A DNA stretch of 64,000 bases from Ureibacillus yapensis (GTDB lineage Bacteria > Bacillota > Bacilli > Bacillales_A > Planococcaceae): assembly GCF_003515775.1 (NCBI RefSeq), contig NZ_QWEI01000006.1:31143-95142 (forward strand). The letters are read 5' to 3'. The translations under genes were made by a program, and so were the position numbers. Of the stretch, positions 8,662 to 16,880 are shown one piece after another. The notes beneath the pieces are model-generated. The model was not told the DNA's origin. It saw only the letters and a list, made by a program, of their open reading frames with translations, and ran no database searches. The first letter of the stretch is position 1; each line of letters opens with the position of its first letter.

Positions 8662-9051
8662 ATGGGGAATATATATAGTGCGCAAAATGTGGCAGCTTAC
8701 TTCATCTATGAATTAAATGAACAAAGAACTTTTATTAATGCGGCATCTTTGCAATATTTGTTAACGAAAGTAGAAGAAGTCTGGCGTGAACAGTTTGGGC
8801 ATAGTGCATTTCGTGAAAAAGTATGGAATTTTGATATTCATGGTTATATTGTAAAAGAAGTAGCTGACACGTATGAAGAATCTGGAATTCACCATCTCTT
8901 TTTGCCTGCCAAGGATTGGTTTTTGCAGTTCGGTCAATTCCAGCTCCAATATAAAACGTATAGTGTACCCGCATTTACAAATCAAGAGCAAGATCTAATT
9001 AATCGAATTGTAAATGAATACTTAGAAGTCTTTCTGAGTAAGGCCTCCTAA
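8662..9051 (+). CDS. Small Panacea/DUF4065-like protein
   Basis: A 129-residue soluble protein with an excellent ribosome site (AAAGGAG, seven bases before ATG). The pattern VAAYFIYELNE, then LQYLLTKVEEVW, then WNFDIHGYIVKEVADTYEESG resembles the SocA/Panacea (DUF4065) fold: N-terminal helix, the LqKLlYy helix, then a GPV-like region, here degenerate (FDIHGYIVKEV). Panacea domains serve as antitoxins or as phage- and protease-linked adaptors. No toxin-like partner is adjacent, so it is a lone gene with its own promoter and palindromic operator. The family call rests on pattern only; otherwise it is an unknown protein. Confidence 0.5.
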   Translation: MGNIYSAQNVAAYFIYELNEQRTFINAASLQYLLTKVEEVWREQFGHSAFREKVWNFDIHGYIVKEVADTYEESGIHHLFLPAKDWFLQFGQFQLQYKTYSVPAFTNQEQDLINRIVNEYLEVFLSKAS

Positions 9052-9504
9052 TTGCTTGCACTCCTTTCGTCGGTACGGTTTTGGGTGGGCTTTAACAGAC
9101 CTACGCAAACCCGTGTATTAAAAAATCCTTGCAAACAGATAACCAGAACGTTTCTGAACCAACAGAAGAACAGCTAACTTCTGTGGTGTTAATCATCAAC
9201 AAATCGAATAGTAAGGATCCTCAAGAAACCTGCAACAACCCGTTGCAGGTTTTATGCTAAAATCCGCGAGAAGCTTCACAATTCTGCCCTTCTTAAAAAA
9301 ACAATTGTCCACCTAAGGAAGAATTCCCTTGAGTTCCTTTAAAATATAAGATAAAATCTTCTTATGTAAAATTTTTCGAATTATTTGTTTTTATGCTAAT
9401 AAAAATATAGAATAGCATTTATCAATGGGCGCCCGTCACTATATAGAAAGAATCGAAGGCGTCCTCATTTGCAGACGTAAAGGAAAGATGGAGGCGAGAA
9501 GAGA
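9052..9504. other. Intergenic region ahead of hom
   Basis: 453 bases without a convincing gene. It holds one strong hairpin terminator (9229-9253), a weaker repeat AAGGAA...TTCCTT (about 9314-9341), and an AT-rich stretch with possible -10 elements around 9400-9415. I looked for S-box, T-box and lysine riboswitch signatures and did not find them. Confidence 0.5.
9229..9253 (+). terminator. Hairpin terminator between the Panacea-like gene and hom
   Basis: CCTGCAAC-AACCC-GTTGCAGG followed by TTTTATG: a perfect 8-bp stem with a short T-run. It lies about 180 bases after the upstream gene, so it may instead be a leader attenuator for hom. Confidence 0.65.
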
Positions 9505-10491
9505 ATGGCAACAATCAAGGCGGCCATCTTAGGTTTTGGCACAGTTGGTCAAGGAATATATCATATTTTAAACGAAAAACGTGAAGAGCTCCGCGATAAA
9601 TTGGGATTGGAAATCGAAGTTGCAAAAATCCTTGTGCGTGATACAACAAAGGAACGTATTCCAGGTACGGCTCATTTATTAACGGACAATATAGATGACT
9701 GCCTGTCAGTAAAAGGCATCCAAGTTGTTTTCGAAGCCATCGTCAATGAAGAACCTGCGTTTACATATTTAAAAAAGGCTGTTGAACATAAATGCCATGT
9801 AATCACAGCCAATAAAGTGATGTATGCGAAGCGCGGGCCGGAATTGGAGCAATTAGCCAAACAACATGGCGTGTTTGTTGGTTTTGAAGCAACAACAGCA
9901 GGTGGCGTTCCCGTTATTAAAACGATGAAGAACATCCTGTTGGTGAATGATGTTTCGAGAATCCAGGGAATTTTAAATGGTACCACTAACTATATTTTAA
10001 CAAAAATGCGTGCGGAAGGCTGGACGTTTGAAGAGGCTTTAAAAGAAGCGCAAGCACTTGGGTATGCTGAGGCCGATCCGTTCAATGATATTTCCGGCCA
10101 AGACGCTTTCAAAAAGCTCATGATTCTTTCTTCTCTTGCCTTTGATGAGCAGCCGAACTGGGCAGACGTGGAAGTAATCGGAATCGATACAATATCCGCG
10201 GAGCAAGTGGCCGATGCTACGGAAAAGGGACTTCGTTATCGACATGTTGCGGAAGTGGAGAAGTATTCGGATGGCACAATCTATGCGAGGGTGGCGCCGA
10301 TGCTGGTGGATAAAGAACATCCTTTGTACCCGGTAGACGAGGTATTTAATGCCGTCACGATGGAAACGAACTATATCGGTACATTAACACTGGTTGGACC
10401 GGGAGCAGGCATGTATCCAACAGCAAGTGTGATGGTGGAAGATTACGCAGAAATCATCGGCAAACGAGCAGGCTTCGTTGTCACAATTTAA
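9505..10491 (+). CDS. hom: Homoserine dehydrogenase lacking the ACT domain
   Basis: Reduces aspartate semialdehyde to homoserine with NAD(P)H, the branch point to threonine and methionine. The Rossmann motif GFGTVGQG is at residues 10-17, the catalytic domain carries the signature NGTTNYIL and the AEADPFNDISGQDAFKK region, and a TANK motif holds the expected lysine near residue 107. At 328 residues it stops at the end of the catalytic domain; the B. subtilis type is about 430 because of a C-terminal ACT domain for feedback control. ATG start follows GATGGAGGCG. It is monocistronic, ended by a strong terminator. With metY 1.1 kb upstream, a role in methionine supply is plausible inference. Confidence 0.92.
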   Translation: MATIKAAILGFGTVGQGIYHILNEKREELRDKLGLEIEVAKILVRDTTKERIPGTAHLLTDNIDDCLSVKGIQVVFEAIVNEEPAFTYLKKAVEHKCHVITANKVMYAKRGPELEQLAKQHGVFVGFEATTAGGVPVIKTMKNILLVNDVSRIQGILNGTTNYILTKMRAEGWTFEEALKEAQALGYAEADPFNDISGQDAFKKLMILSSLAFDEQPNWADVEVIGIDTISAEQVADATEKGLRYRHVAEVEKYSDGTIYARVAPMLVDKEHPLYPVDEVFNAVTMETNYIGTLTLVGPGAGMYPTASVMVEDYAEIIGKRAGFVVTI

Positions 10492-10538
10492 AACATCCTG
10501 AGGCGTGAAAAGTGAATTTGCGCTTCGGGGTGTTTTTT
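10492..10538 (+). terminator. Terminator of hom
   Basis: AACATCCTGAGGCG pairs with CGCTTCGGGGTGTT (a few mismatches), then TTTTT. It starts one base after the hom stop codon. Confidence 0.8.
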
Positions 10539-10619
10539 ATTTTGCAATAAAAGTTGTCGGAGCGCTTGTTATGCGAGCACTAGCGGTTCAGAATGGCATT
10601 GGTGAAAAAGCAGAAGGAA

Positions 10620-10945
10620 GAGCCGGTGAAGTCGGTCGAATAGAGCGTGTCAAAACGGTCGAATAGAGTGTATCAAAACACCCGTTTGAAGGAAGAGCCG
10701 GTGAAAACGGTCAAATAGAGTGTATCAAAACGCCCCTTTGAAGAAAGCGCGGTGAAAATGGTCAAATAGAGCGTGTCAAAACGCCCGTTTGAAGAAAGGC
10801 CGGGTGAAAACAGTCGAATAGAGAGTGTCAAAATGCCCGTTTGAAGAAAGCTGGGGGAAAACTGGTCGAATAGAGTGTGTGTAAACACCCGTTTGAAGAA
10901 AGGCCGGGTGAAAACGGTCGAATAGAAAACGCCAAAGCGCCCAAA
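10620..10945. repeat. Degenerate tandem repeat array, ~52-bp period (family A)
   Basis: About six copies of a unit built on GGTCGAATAGAGNGTGT, then CAAAACGCCCGTTTGAAGAA, then AGNCCGGGTGAAAAC. The GGTCGAATAG core occurs at 10634, 10657, 10709, 10760, 10812, 10864 and 10916, a 51-52 bp step after the first short unit. The array sits between convergent genes. Minus-strand open frames here only reflect the repeat. Confidence 0.9.
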
Positions 10946-10966
10946 AAACCAAATACCTCATAAATC

Positions 10967-11006
10967 GCCAGGAATGTGAAAAGGCATTCCTGGCTTTCTT
11001 ATTTTA
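10967..11006 (+). terminator. Terminator between convergent genes
   Basis: GCCAGGAATG-TGAAAAGG-CATTCCTGGC, a perfect 10-bp stem, then TTTCTTATTTTAT on the plus strand. It lies directly at the 3' end of the minus-strand HTH gene and may act both ways. Confidence 0.75.
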
Positions 11007-11237
11007 TCAATCTTCATCCTTAATATCAGGATCTTCGGGTATGGGGGTGTTGCGCCAGATTTCAATCTCTTCTTTTATGCGTTCCAGTTGCTCATGATAC
11101 GTATCGAACTGAGCACTGTTGATTAAAAATTGTTCCCCATCATGCACCGCTTTGATTCGGCCAGCATAAATGTAGCGCAGGACTTGATCTTCGGGCATGG
11201 AAATATCCTTTGCGGTTTCGGCAACGGTTTTAAACAT
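11007..11237 (-). CDS. Small excisionase/MerR-like helix-turn-helix protein
   Basis: A 76-residue protein. Residues 1-50 read as a winged-helix excisionase-type DNA-binding domain: TVAETAKDISMPEDQVLRY (helix-turn-helix), then IYAGRIKAVHDGEQFLI, the typical 'G.I.a....g...I' wing. The rest is an acidic helical tail. ATG start with GGAGGCC upstream on the minus strand. It stands alone, so it is probably a small transcription factor and not part of an integrase module; no integrase or att site is nearby. Confidence 0.65.
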   Translation of the reverse strand: MFKTVAETAKDISMPEDQVLRYIYAGRIKAVHDGEQFLINSAQFDTYHEQLERIKEEIEIWRNTPIPEDPDIKDED

Positions 11238-11379
11238 AGATGATGGCCTCCTTTTCTTTCTTATTATAAATAATTATCTCAAAAAGCACGAATAACACAA
11301 AGCGAAAATAAGGATTAAAGACTTCCTAGAATATGGTAGCATAATAGTAATGAGAGCGATTTAACAGGGAGGCAGGACA

Positions 11380-12243
11380 TTGAATAGTTTACCATACATA
11401 TTTGTCTTACTAGCCGCGGTCCTTTGGGGCACAGTGGGGACCATCCAAACTTTTTTGCAGGAAGATGTCTCGTCCATTACAGTGGCAGCTGTGCGTTCAG
11501 CGATCGGAGGAGGGGCGCTTCTGATTGCAGCGCTGGCTATGAAGAAAATCCATTTTAAAACGTGGTCTTGGAAATGGACGATTTTAGCAGCGTTAACGAT
11601 TGCTTTATTCCAATCTTTATTTTTCACTTCGGTCCGTTTTACAGGAGTAGCGATTGGAACGGTGGTCACGATTGGAAGCTCGCCGGTATTTTCCGGTCTT
11701 GTGGAATGGGTGATCTGGAAAAGAAGGCCGAATCGCATTTGGGCCATTGCCACGCTGCTAGCGATTGTTGGATGCGTTTTATTGTTTGTTAATCGAGGAC
11801 AAGCAACCATTAGCCCTATCGGCATTTTATTGGCGTTAAGCGCGGGTCTTATGTTTGCCCTCTACACGAACTGCAGCAAGCAATTGACAGAAACAGAAGA
11901 AACTCTGCCGGCAGTGGCGATGACTTTTACCCTATGTGCGCTTATGCTGCTGCCGTTTTCAGGAGATGGCGTAGCATGGGTCTTTCATAGCCAAAACTTC
12001 CTGCCCATTCTATTTATGGGGTTAGCCGCAACAAGTTTGGCCTATGTTTTGTTTTTGGCAGGTTTAGAAAAAATCAGCTCATCCTCGGCAGTCACGCTTT
12101 CTTTGGCAGAACCTTTAACCGCTTCAATGCTTGGCGTCTTTTGGGTTGGAGAATATTTAAGCGCTACCTCCTGGATTGGGGTTGCATTGCTGCTGGCGGG
12201 CATTGTTGTGTTGACGGTTGGGACTAGCCGATTTGCTAAATAA
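11380..12243 (+). CDS. EamA/DMT family transporter
   Basis: A 287-residue inner-membrane exporter of the drug/metabolite superfamily with ten hydrophobic segments in two EamA repeats (about 4-135 and 148-283). The first repeat carries LLAAVLWGTVGTIQTF, typical of the RhaT/YdcZ-like group; the second has SLAYVLFLAGLEK and SLAEPLTA, where the conserved Pro lies. The start is TTG at 11380 after AGGGAGGC. Substrate unknown; amino acids or small metabolites are usual. A terminator follows directly. Confidence 0.88.
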   Translation: MNSLPYIFVLLAAVLWGTVGTIQTFLQEDVSSITVAAVRSAIGGGALLIAALAMKKIHFKTWSWKWTILAALTIALFQSLFFTSVRFTGVAIGTVVTIGSSPVFSGLVEWVIWKRRPNRIWAIATLLAIVGCVLLFVNRGQATISPIGILLALSAGLMFALYTNCSKQLTETEETLPAVAMTFTLCALMLLPFSGDGVAWVFHSQNFLPILFMGLAATSLAYVLFLAGLEKISSSSAVTLSLAEPLTASMLGVFWVGEYLSATSWIGVALLLAGIVVLTVGTSRFAK

Positions 12244-12270
12244 ATTTGATTATCATTTTATATTTTAAAA

Positions 12271-12315
12271 AAGACATCAATTAAGAGAATTGTTCTCTTG
12301 TATTTGATGTCTTTT
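12271..12315 (+). terminator. Terminator of the EamA gene
   Basis: Long hairpin: AAGACATCAA pairs with TTTGATGTCTT, with an inner AAGAGAA/TTCTCTT stem, then TTTT. Confidence 0.85.
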
Positions 12316-12543
12316 CATGTAAGAACCCTACCTAGTACCTTCCAAAAAACTAGAGACCCAGGATGTTCCTCTTGAAAAGGTTTATATCAATTTTCAAATA
12401 AAGTAAACTAGGAGACAAATATCCTAAATCGCTTAATACATAAATTTCCCCAAAATCTTAAGAATTTCTTCAGATTTATACAGACCATTTATTAAGATTC
12501 GATTTGTAAGATAAAGGCATAAGAAAAAGATGAGGTGAGGGCA
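12316..12543. promoter_or_regulatory. Promoter region of the two-component operon
   Basis: 228 bases, AT-rich towards the gene. Direct copies of a TTAAGAATTT / TTAAGATTC-like motif (12459-12500) precede the regulator gene and could be its own binding sites or -10 elements; this is weak evidence. Confidence 0.3.
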
Positions 12544-13239
12544 GTGGAGAAACTGACGGTGCTCGTCACAGATGATGACAAGGACATTCGTGATGGGATT
12601 GAGATTTATTTAAAGAATGAAGGCTATAACGTTTTGAAGGCAGCCGATGGGATGGAAGCATTGAATCTATTGGAGAAAAATGAAGTGCATCTCATCATCC
12701 TGGATATTATGATGCCGAATATGGATGGCATTACCGCTACCTTTAAAATCCGTACAGAGCGCAATATTCCCATTATCATGTTAAGCGCAAAAGCGGAAGA
12801 TACGGACAAGATTCATGGACTTTCAGTAGGCGCGGACGACTATATTACCAAGCCGTTTCATCCTCTGGAGCTGCTTGCGCGGGTAAAGTCCCAGCTTAGA
12901 AGGTACGTCCATCTTGGAACTTATAACGGACAATCGCAAGCCAAAGTGGAAGTCAATGGGCTTTCGCTTGATGCAGAAGCAAAAGAAGTTCGATTGGATG
13001 GGGAATTGATCAAGCTCACACCGATTGAGTACAAAATTACCGAGCTTCTCCTCAAAAATGCGGGACGTGTTTATTCCATCAACGAAATCTATGAGCTCGT
13101 TTGGAATGAAGAAGCTTATAATGCGGAAAATGTGGTGGCTGTCCACATACGGAAAATACGCGAAAAAATTGAGGCGGATCCTAAAAATCCGAGGTTTTTA
13201 AAGGTTGTGTGGGGCATTGGATACAAAATTGAAAAATAA
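12544..13239 (+). CDS. OmpR-family response regulator
   Basis: DNA-binding response regulator of about 231 residues. The receiver domain has the acidic pair in VTDDDKD, the phospho-acceptor D54 in IILDIMMPN, the Thr/Ser switch in IIMLSAK and the Lys in ITKPFHP. A C-terminal winged-helix Trans_reg_C domain follows, with LTPIEYKITELLLKNAGR and VAVHIRKIREKIE. I prefer the GTG at 12544 because GAGGTGAGG lies six bases ahead; an in-frame GTG at 12535 would overlap that site. The 47-residue membrane peptide and the kinase follow in one operon. Confidence 0.93.
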   Translation: MEKLTVLVTDDDKDIRDGIEIYLKNEGYNVLKAADGMEALNLLEKNEVHLIILDIMMPNMDGITATFKIRTERNIPIIMLSAKAEDTDKIHGLSVGADDYITKPFHPLELLARVKSQLRRYVHLGTYNGQSQAKVEVNGLSLDAEAKEVRLDGELIKLTPIEYKITELLLKNAGRVYSINEIYELVWNEEAYNAENVVAVHIRKIREKIEADPKNPRFLKVVWGIGYKIEK

Positions 13240-13372
13240 AATTGAAGCAGGCATTACGACCATCAGTGTGATTGCAAGTGTGGCAGGGATGTTCGTGATT
13301 ATCATGAAAACTTGGCAATTTATGCGTGAGCATCTTGGTGAAATGATCCAGTTGCTTGTGAAATTATTTTAG
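13229..13372 (+). CDS. 47-residue single-pass membrane peptide within the two-component operon
   Basis: A short open frame starting TTG (13229), overlapping the end of the regulator gene by 11 bases, and stopping 14 bases before the kinase ATG. The product begins MKNKIEAGITTI, has one strong hydrophobic helix (about residues 9-26, TISVIASVAGMFVIIM), then an amphipathic segment MREHLGEMIQLLVKLF. Length, overlap and absence of a spacer suggest translational coupling. No recognisable family. It could be a small regulator of the kinase in the membrane. The start codon is uncertain, since no strong Shine-Dalgarno precedes the TTG, but the frame fills the entire gap. Confidence 0.55.
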   Translation: MKNKIEAGITTISVIASVAGMFVIIMKTWQFMREHLGEMIQLLVKLF

Positions 13373-13386
13373 AGGAGGAAACGAAT

Positions 13387-15588
13387 ATGAAACCGAAAGG
13401 CAAATTAATCCTCACTCTTTTTCTTATAACTTGGACGGCGTTTGCTGTTGTGTCATTCTTGAATAATTCGCAAAACTATTTATTCAAATCCTATTTCGAT
13501 TCAGATTATTTTCAATCAAACAAGACCAGTTTTGTTGATCAGTTAGGTAACTATGTACTCACGCCGTTTGACCCGGAAGAGGCAAAGGAGAAAATTAGCG
13601 TAACGCAGCAAGAAATCGATTATTATCGCCACTATTATGGAACGTTGCCGGAACAGCTTCAAAATATCCGCGAGCAATACAGCGAACAAATTCTGCAGGC
13701 AGAAGAATCCGAGGATGCAGCACTTAAGAAGTTTTTGATCGACGAACGCGATGGAAAGATGAAAGATGTTACCAAAAACTTTGAAAGCGACGAGTATGTT
13801 GAAAAGAAAATCTTGAAGCAAAAAGAAAGTGATATCGATCGTTATGCAATGGAACAAGCTAGGCAACGCCAAGAATTCTTGAATGAATATAAACACTATG
13901 CTTATCACTTTGTTAATACTGAAACAGGTGAAAACTTTTCTTCTGAAATGCAGCCAAAGAATGAGGTGTATCAAGAAAGTTTCAATGAATCGAAAACGGC
14001 ACTGTTAACAGTTGATAATACGGAATATATAAATGCAGCTGATTCTGCATATGCACCTGATGCTGTGCTGCGAATCGATGGCGGGGTCTCCAAATTTGAA
14101 GGTTCCATAAGCATTCCGAAGTCAATGATGAATAACTCAAATTTTGCAAGTGAATATCATAGCTTTACAAGAGCCCAAACGATTTTCTATATTCTTTGGA
14201 TTACCGGTATTTTAGCCATCGTGGGCTTATGCACGGCTGCAAAACCATCAAAAGCATTAATGCAGGGTCCAGGAAGAATGAAAGAGGTATTCGCTCGTAT
14301 ACCGATAGATGTTCGTTTGCTGATAATCCTTGTTGCAGGAATGATTTCTATTGCCATGATGGATACCGTAGGGAATACAATTCAAAATTTCTATCAGTAT
14401 ACTCCAAATATAAGATGGTTTGAGATAGTGGTCAGCATGATTGTAATGTTTATTGCTGTTACGATAGTTATTTTGGGTTTAACTTGGACTTGGGATTCTA
14501 TATCGAATGAAGAGAAGTTTAAAAAAGAACTGAAAAATGCCATGCTTCATCGTGTGGCGGGTGTAATGCAGGATGTTTTCTTGAACCGCTTTTTTGGAAT
14601 CCAGGCAGTAGCGGTGATCATTGTCGCGTTCCTTGCAGGTATCGGCTTTGTTGGCGCTGCAATTAGCGGTGGTGAATTAGTCTTAATATATATCGTGTTA
14701 TTTTTCTTTATCGCATTGCCTGTATTCTTTATTTTCCTTCGTTATACGGGCTATTGGAACCGAATCATGAAGCAGACGCAAGAAATGGCGGAAGGGCGTC
14801 TAACTTCGGAGATTAAGGTGAAGGGGAAATCGATTTTTGCCAATCATGCGCGCAATTTGAATGCGTTGCGTGAAGGGGTACGGACTTCAATGACGGAGCA
14901 GGCAAAAAGTGAGCGGCTGAAAACGGAACTGATTACGAATGTGAGCCATGACTTGCGAACACCGTTAACTTCTATTATCACCTATACTGAATTGCTGAAA
15001 AATCCAAACCTAACAGAGGCTGAGCGGGCACAATATATTGATGTTCTGGATAAAAAATCGGCTCGACTGAAAACGTTGATTGAAGATTTGTTTGAAGTAT
15101 CAAAAATGGCAAGCGGAAATATTGAACTAACCAAACAATATATCGATCTAACGCAATTGATGCAGCAAGCTATCGGGGAACATAAGGAAGCCTTTGCAAA
15201 CGCCAACCTCGATTTGCGTGTATCCATGCTGGAACAGCCGCTGTATGCAGTGGTGGACGGGCAGAAGATATGGCGCGTAATTGATAATTTAATTGTCAAT
15301 GCATTAAAGTACTCGATGGAAGGGACAAGAGTGTATGTTGCGTTGAAACAGCACAATTCCATGGCTGAGTTTACAGTCAAAAATGTCTCCCAATATGAGC
15401 TGAATGATAATGTAGAAGAATTGACGGAACGATTCAAGCGTGCGGATGCTTCCCGTCATACGGATGGATCGGGATTAGGCCTGGCCATTGCCCAATCTAT
15501 TGTTGATTTGCATCATGGACGAATGACGATTGAGGTGGATGGTGATTTGTTCAAAGTAACCGTCTTTATTCCAACTGAAAAAGCTTGA
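13387..15588 (+). CDS. Large membrane sensor histidine kinase
   Basis: 733-residue sensor kinase paired with the upstream regulator. Residues 8-27 form a first membrane helix; then comes a ~235-residue, charged, partly coiled extracellular region (about 30-260) rich in Glu, Gln and Lys; then about five further membrane helices (about 265-455). A HAMP-like stretch, TQEMAEGRLTSEIKVKGKS, leads to HisKA with the phospho-acceptor H521 in NVSHDLRTPLTSI, and HATPase_c with N-box DNLIVNALKYS and G-box DGSGLGLAIAQSIV. ATG preceded by GAGGAGG. Multi-pass sensors of this kind often respond to cell-envelope signals, but the ligand cannot be seen. Confidence 0.93.
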   Translation: MKPKGKLILTLFLITWTAFAVVSFLNNSQNYLFKSYFDSDYFQSNKTSFVDQLGNYVLTPFDPEEAKEKISVTQQEIDYYRHYYGTLPEQLQNIREQYSEQILQAEESEDAALKKFLIDERDGKMKDVTKNFESDEYVEKKILKQKESDIDRYAMEQARQRQEFLNEYKHYAYHFVNTETGENFSSEMQPKNEVYQESFNESKTALLTVDNTEYINAADSAYAPDAVLRIDGGVSKFEGSISIPKSMMNNSNFASEYHSFTRAQTIFYILWITGILAIVGLCTAAKPSKALMQGPGRMKEVFARIPIDVRLLIILVAGMISIAMMDTVGNTIQNFYQYTPNIRWFEIVVSMIVMFIAVTIVILGLTWTWDSISNEEKFKKELKNAMLHRVAGVMQDVFLNRFFGIQAVAVIIVAFLAGIGFVGAAISGGELVLIYIVLFFFIALPVFFIFLRYTGYWNRIMKQTQEMAEGRLTSEIKVKGKSIFANHARNLNALREGVRTSMTEQAKSERLKTELITNVSHDLRTPLTSIITYTELLKNPNLTEAERAQYIDVLDKKSARLKTLIEDLFEVSKMASGNIELTKQYIDLTQLMQQAIGEHKEAFANANLDLRVSMLEQPLYAVVDGQKIWRVIDNLIVNALKYSMEGTRVYVALKQHNSMAEFTVKNVSQYELNDNVEELTERFKRADASRHTDGSGLGLAIAQSIVDLHHGRMTIEVDGDLFKVTVFIPTEKA

Positions 15589-15594
15589 CGCTCA

Positions 15595-15619
15595 GCTGTC
15601 CTTCAATATGAAGGGCAGC
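15595..15619 (+). terminator. Probable terminator of the two-component operon
   Basis: GCTGTCCTTCA-ATA-TGAAGGGCAGC (11 bp with one G-U pair), followed by CATTTCTTGTT. A compact stem just after the kinase stop, with a weak T-tail. Confidence 0.6.
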
Positions 15620-15688
15620 CATTTCTTGTTATGAACAAACCTCCTTAACGTGATATACTTTTTGTAGTCGTTAATGGAGGATTTGCAT

Positions 15689-16789
15689 ATGGGAAGGATT
15701 CTTGGCATAACGCTTGCCCTTGGTTTATATAGTATACTAACTGTCTATTTGGGGCTCAATTTAAAAAAGTGGCTTGAGTCAATCAACCTCTTTCGCTGGC
15801 CCGTTTTTTATTGGCTTCTTCTTTTTCTCGTTTCATTTAGTTTTATCATAGGAAGACTTCGTGATTCTTTAAAACCCCTCATAATTCTCGGGAATTATTG
15901 GATGTTCTTCTTGGAGTATGGGCTTCTGCTATGCATTTTGGCCAATCTAGTTATATATATCACACCGTATAAAAATGTACCCATCATGGGTTCGATTGTC
16001 ATGGGGCTTCTCGTGATATTGTTTGCTTGGGGCTCATATAATGCATATTCTCCTGTTGTCCGTAATTTGGAAATTAGCATTGACCGACCTGGTGAACCAC
16101 TGAGATTGGTGGTGGCGTCCGATTTCCATTTAGGTGTCCTGTCGCATAAAGACCATCTTCAGCGATTTGTCGAGCTTTCAAATGAAGCGAAGCCAGATGC
16201 AGTTTTGCTGGTGGGGGACATTGTTGATGATGATCCGATTTGGTTCGTCGATGAAGGCATGAACGAAGTGATGAAGCAGCTGACCTCGACATATGGTGTT
16301 TATGGGGTGCTGGGCAACCATGAATACTATGGAGGGAAAATTCCGGAGTTCATTGATGAAATGAAAGAATCGAATGTCCAAATCTTACTGGATGAAACAA
16401 TTTTGGTTGGAAATCGTTTTTATTTAACGGGACGGGAAGATTTAACGAACGCGGAACGAAAAGAGCTTGAAGCATTAAAACCGGAAAGTGGAGAGCACCC
16501 ATGGATTGTCATGAACCATACTCCTCAGGATCTGCAAGAGGCGGAAAAAGCGGGCGTCGATTTTCACGTATCGGGACATACCCATCTCGGACAGCTATGG
16601 CCGAATAACTTCATCACAAACCAAATTTTCGAAGTGGATTATGGGCACCTTCAAAAAGACGCCAGCCACTTTCTTGTGTCATCGGGATTTGGTTTCTGGG
16701 GTCCGCCAATGAGAATCGGCAGCCGCTCGGAACTGTGGGTTGTAGACATTTCTTTTAATGAGGAATCCGTCGGGAGATATGGACATTAA
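15689..16789 (+). CDS. Membrane-anchored calcineurin-like metallophosphoesterase
   Basis: About 366 residues. The N-terminal ~130 residues hold four hydrophobic helices; the rest is a calcineurin-like phosphoesterase with all metal motifs in order: VVASDFHLG, GDIVDD, GNHEYYGG, MNHTPQ and VSGHTHLGQLWP. This architecture matches membrane-linked phosphoesterases of the YkuE/YkoQ type in Bacillus; related proteins act on UDP-linked lipids or phosphoesters, but the substrate here is unknown. The ATG at 15689 is favoured: the in-frame ATG at 15674 is part of the ribosome site ATGGAGG. Confidence 0.88.
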   Translation: MGRILGITLALGLYSILTVYLGLNLKKWLESINLFRWPVFYWLLLFLVSFSFIIGRLRDSLKPLIILGNYWMFFLEYGLLLCILANLVIYITPYKNVPIMGSIVMGLLVILFAWGSYNAYSPVVRNLEISIDRPGEPLRLVVASDFHLGVLSHKDHLQRFVELSNEAKPDAVLLVGDIVDDDPIWFVDEGMNEVMKQLTSTYGVYGVLGNHEYYGGKIPEFIDEMKESNVQILLDETILVGNRFYLTGREDLTNAERKELEALKPESGEHPWIVMNHTPQDLQEAEKAGVDFHVSGHTHLGQLWPNNFITNQIFEVDYGHLQKDASHFLVSSGFGFWGPPMRIGSRSELWVVDISFNEESVGRYGH

Positions 16790-16880
16790 AACGCGTTTCC
16801 TGTATTGTAATTACGTATTTAAAGGAAGAACAATTACGGTTGATGTAATTGATAGAAAAAAGAGGAGATAATATTGATCT

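Noticed and set aside
9052-9504. T-box, S-box or lysine riboswitch ahead of hom
   Set aside because: No T-box, AGAGAGG S-box start or lysine aptamer motif; only a short terminator hairpin.
10620-10945. CRISPR array
   Set aside because: Units are degenerate throughout, with no constant repeat and variable spacer pattern, and no cas genes nearby.
10673-10961. Two minus-strand open frames of 61-71 codons with FDTLY/STRPFFKR-like repeats
   Set aside because: They only translate the 52-bp tandem repeat; no ribosome site, no independent support.
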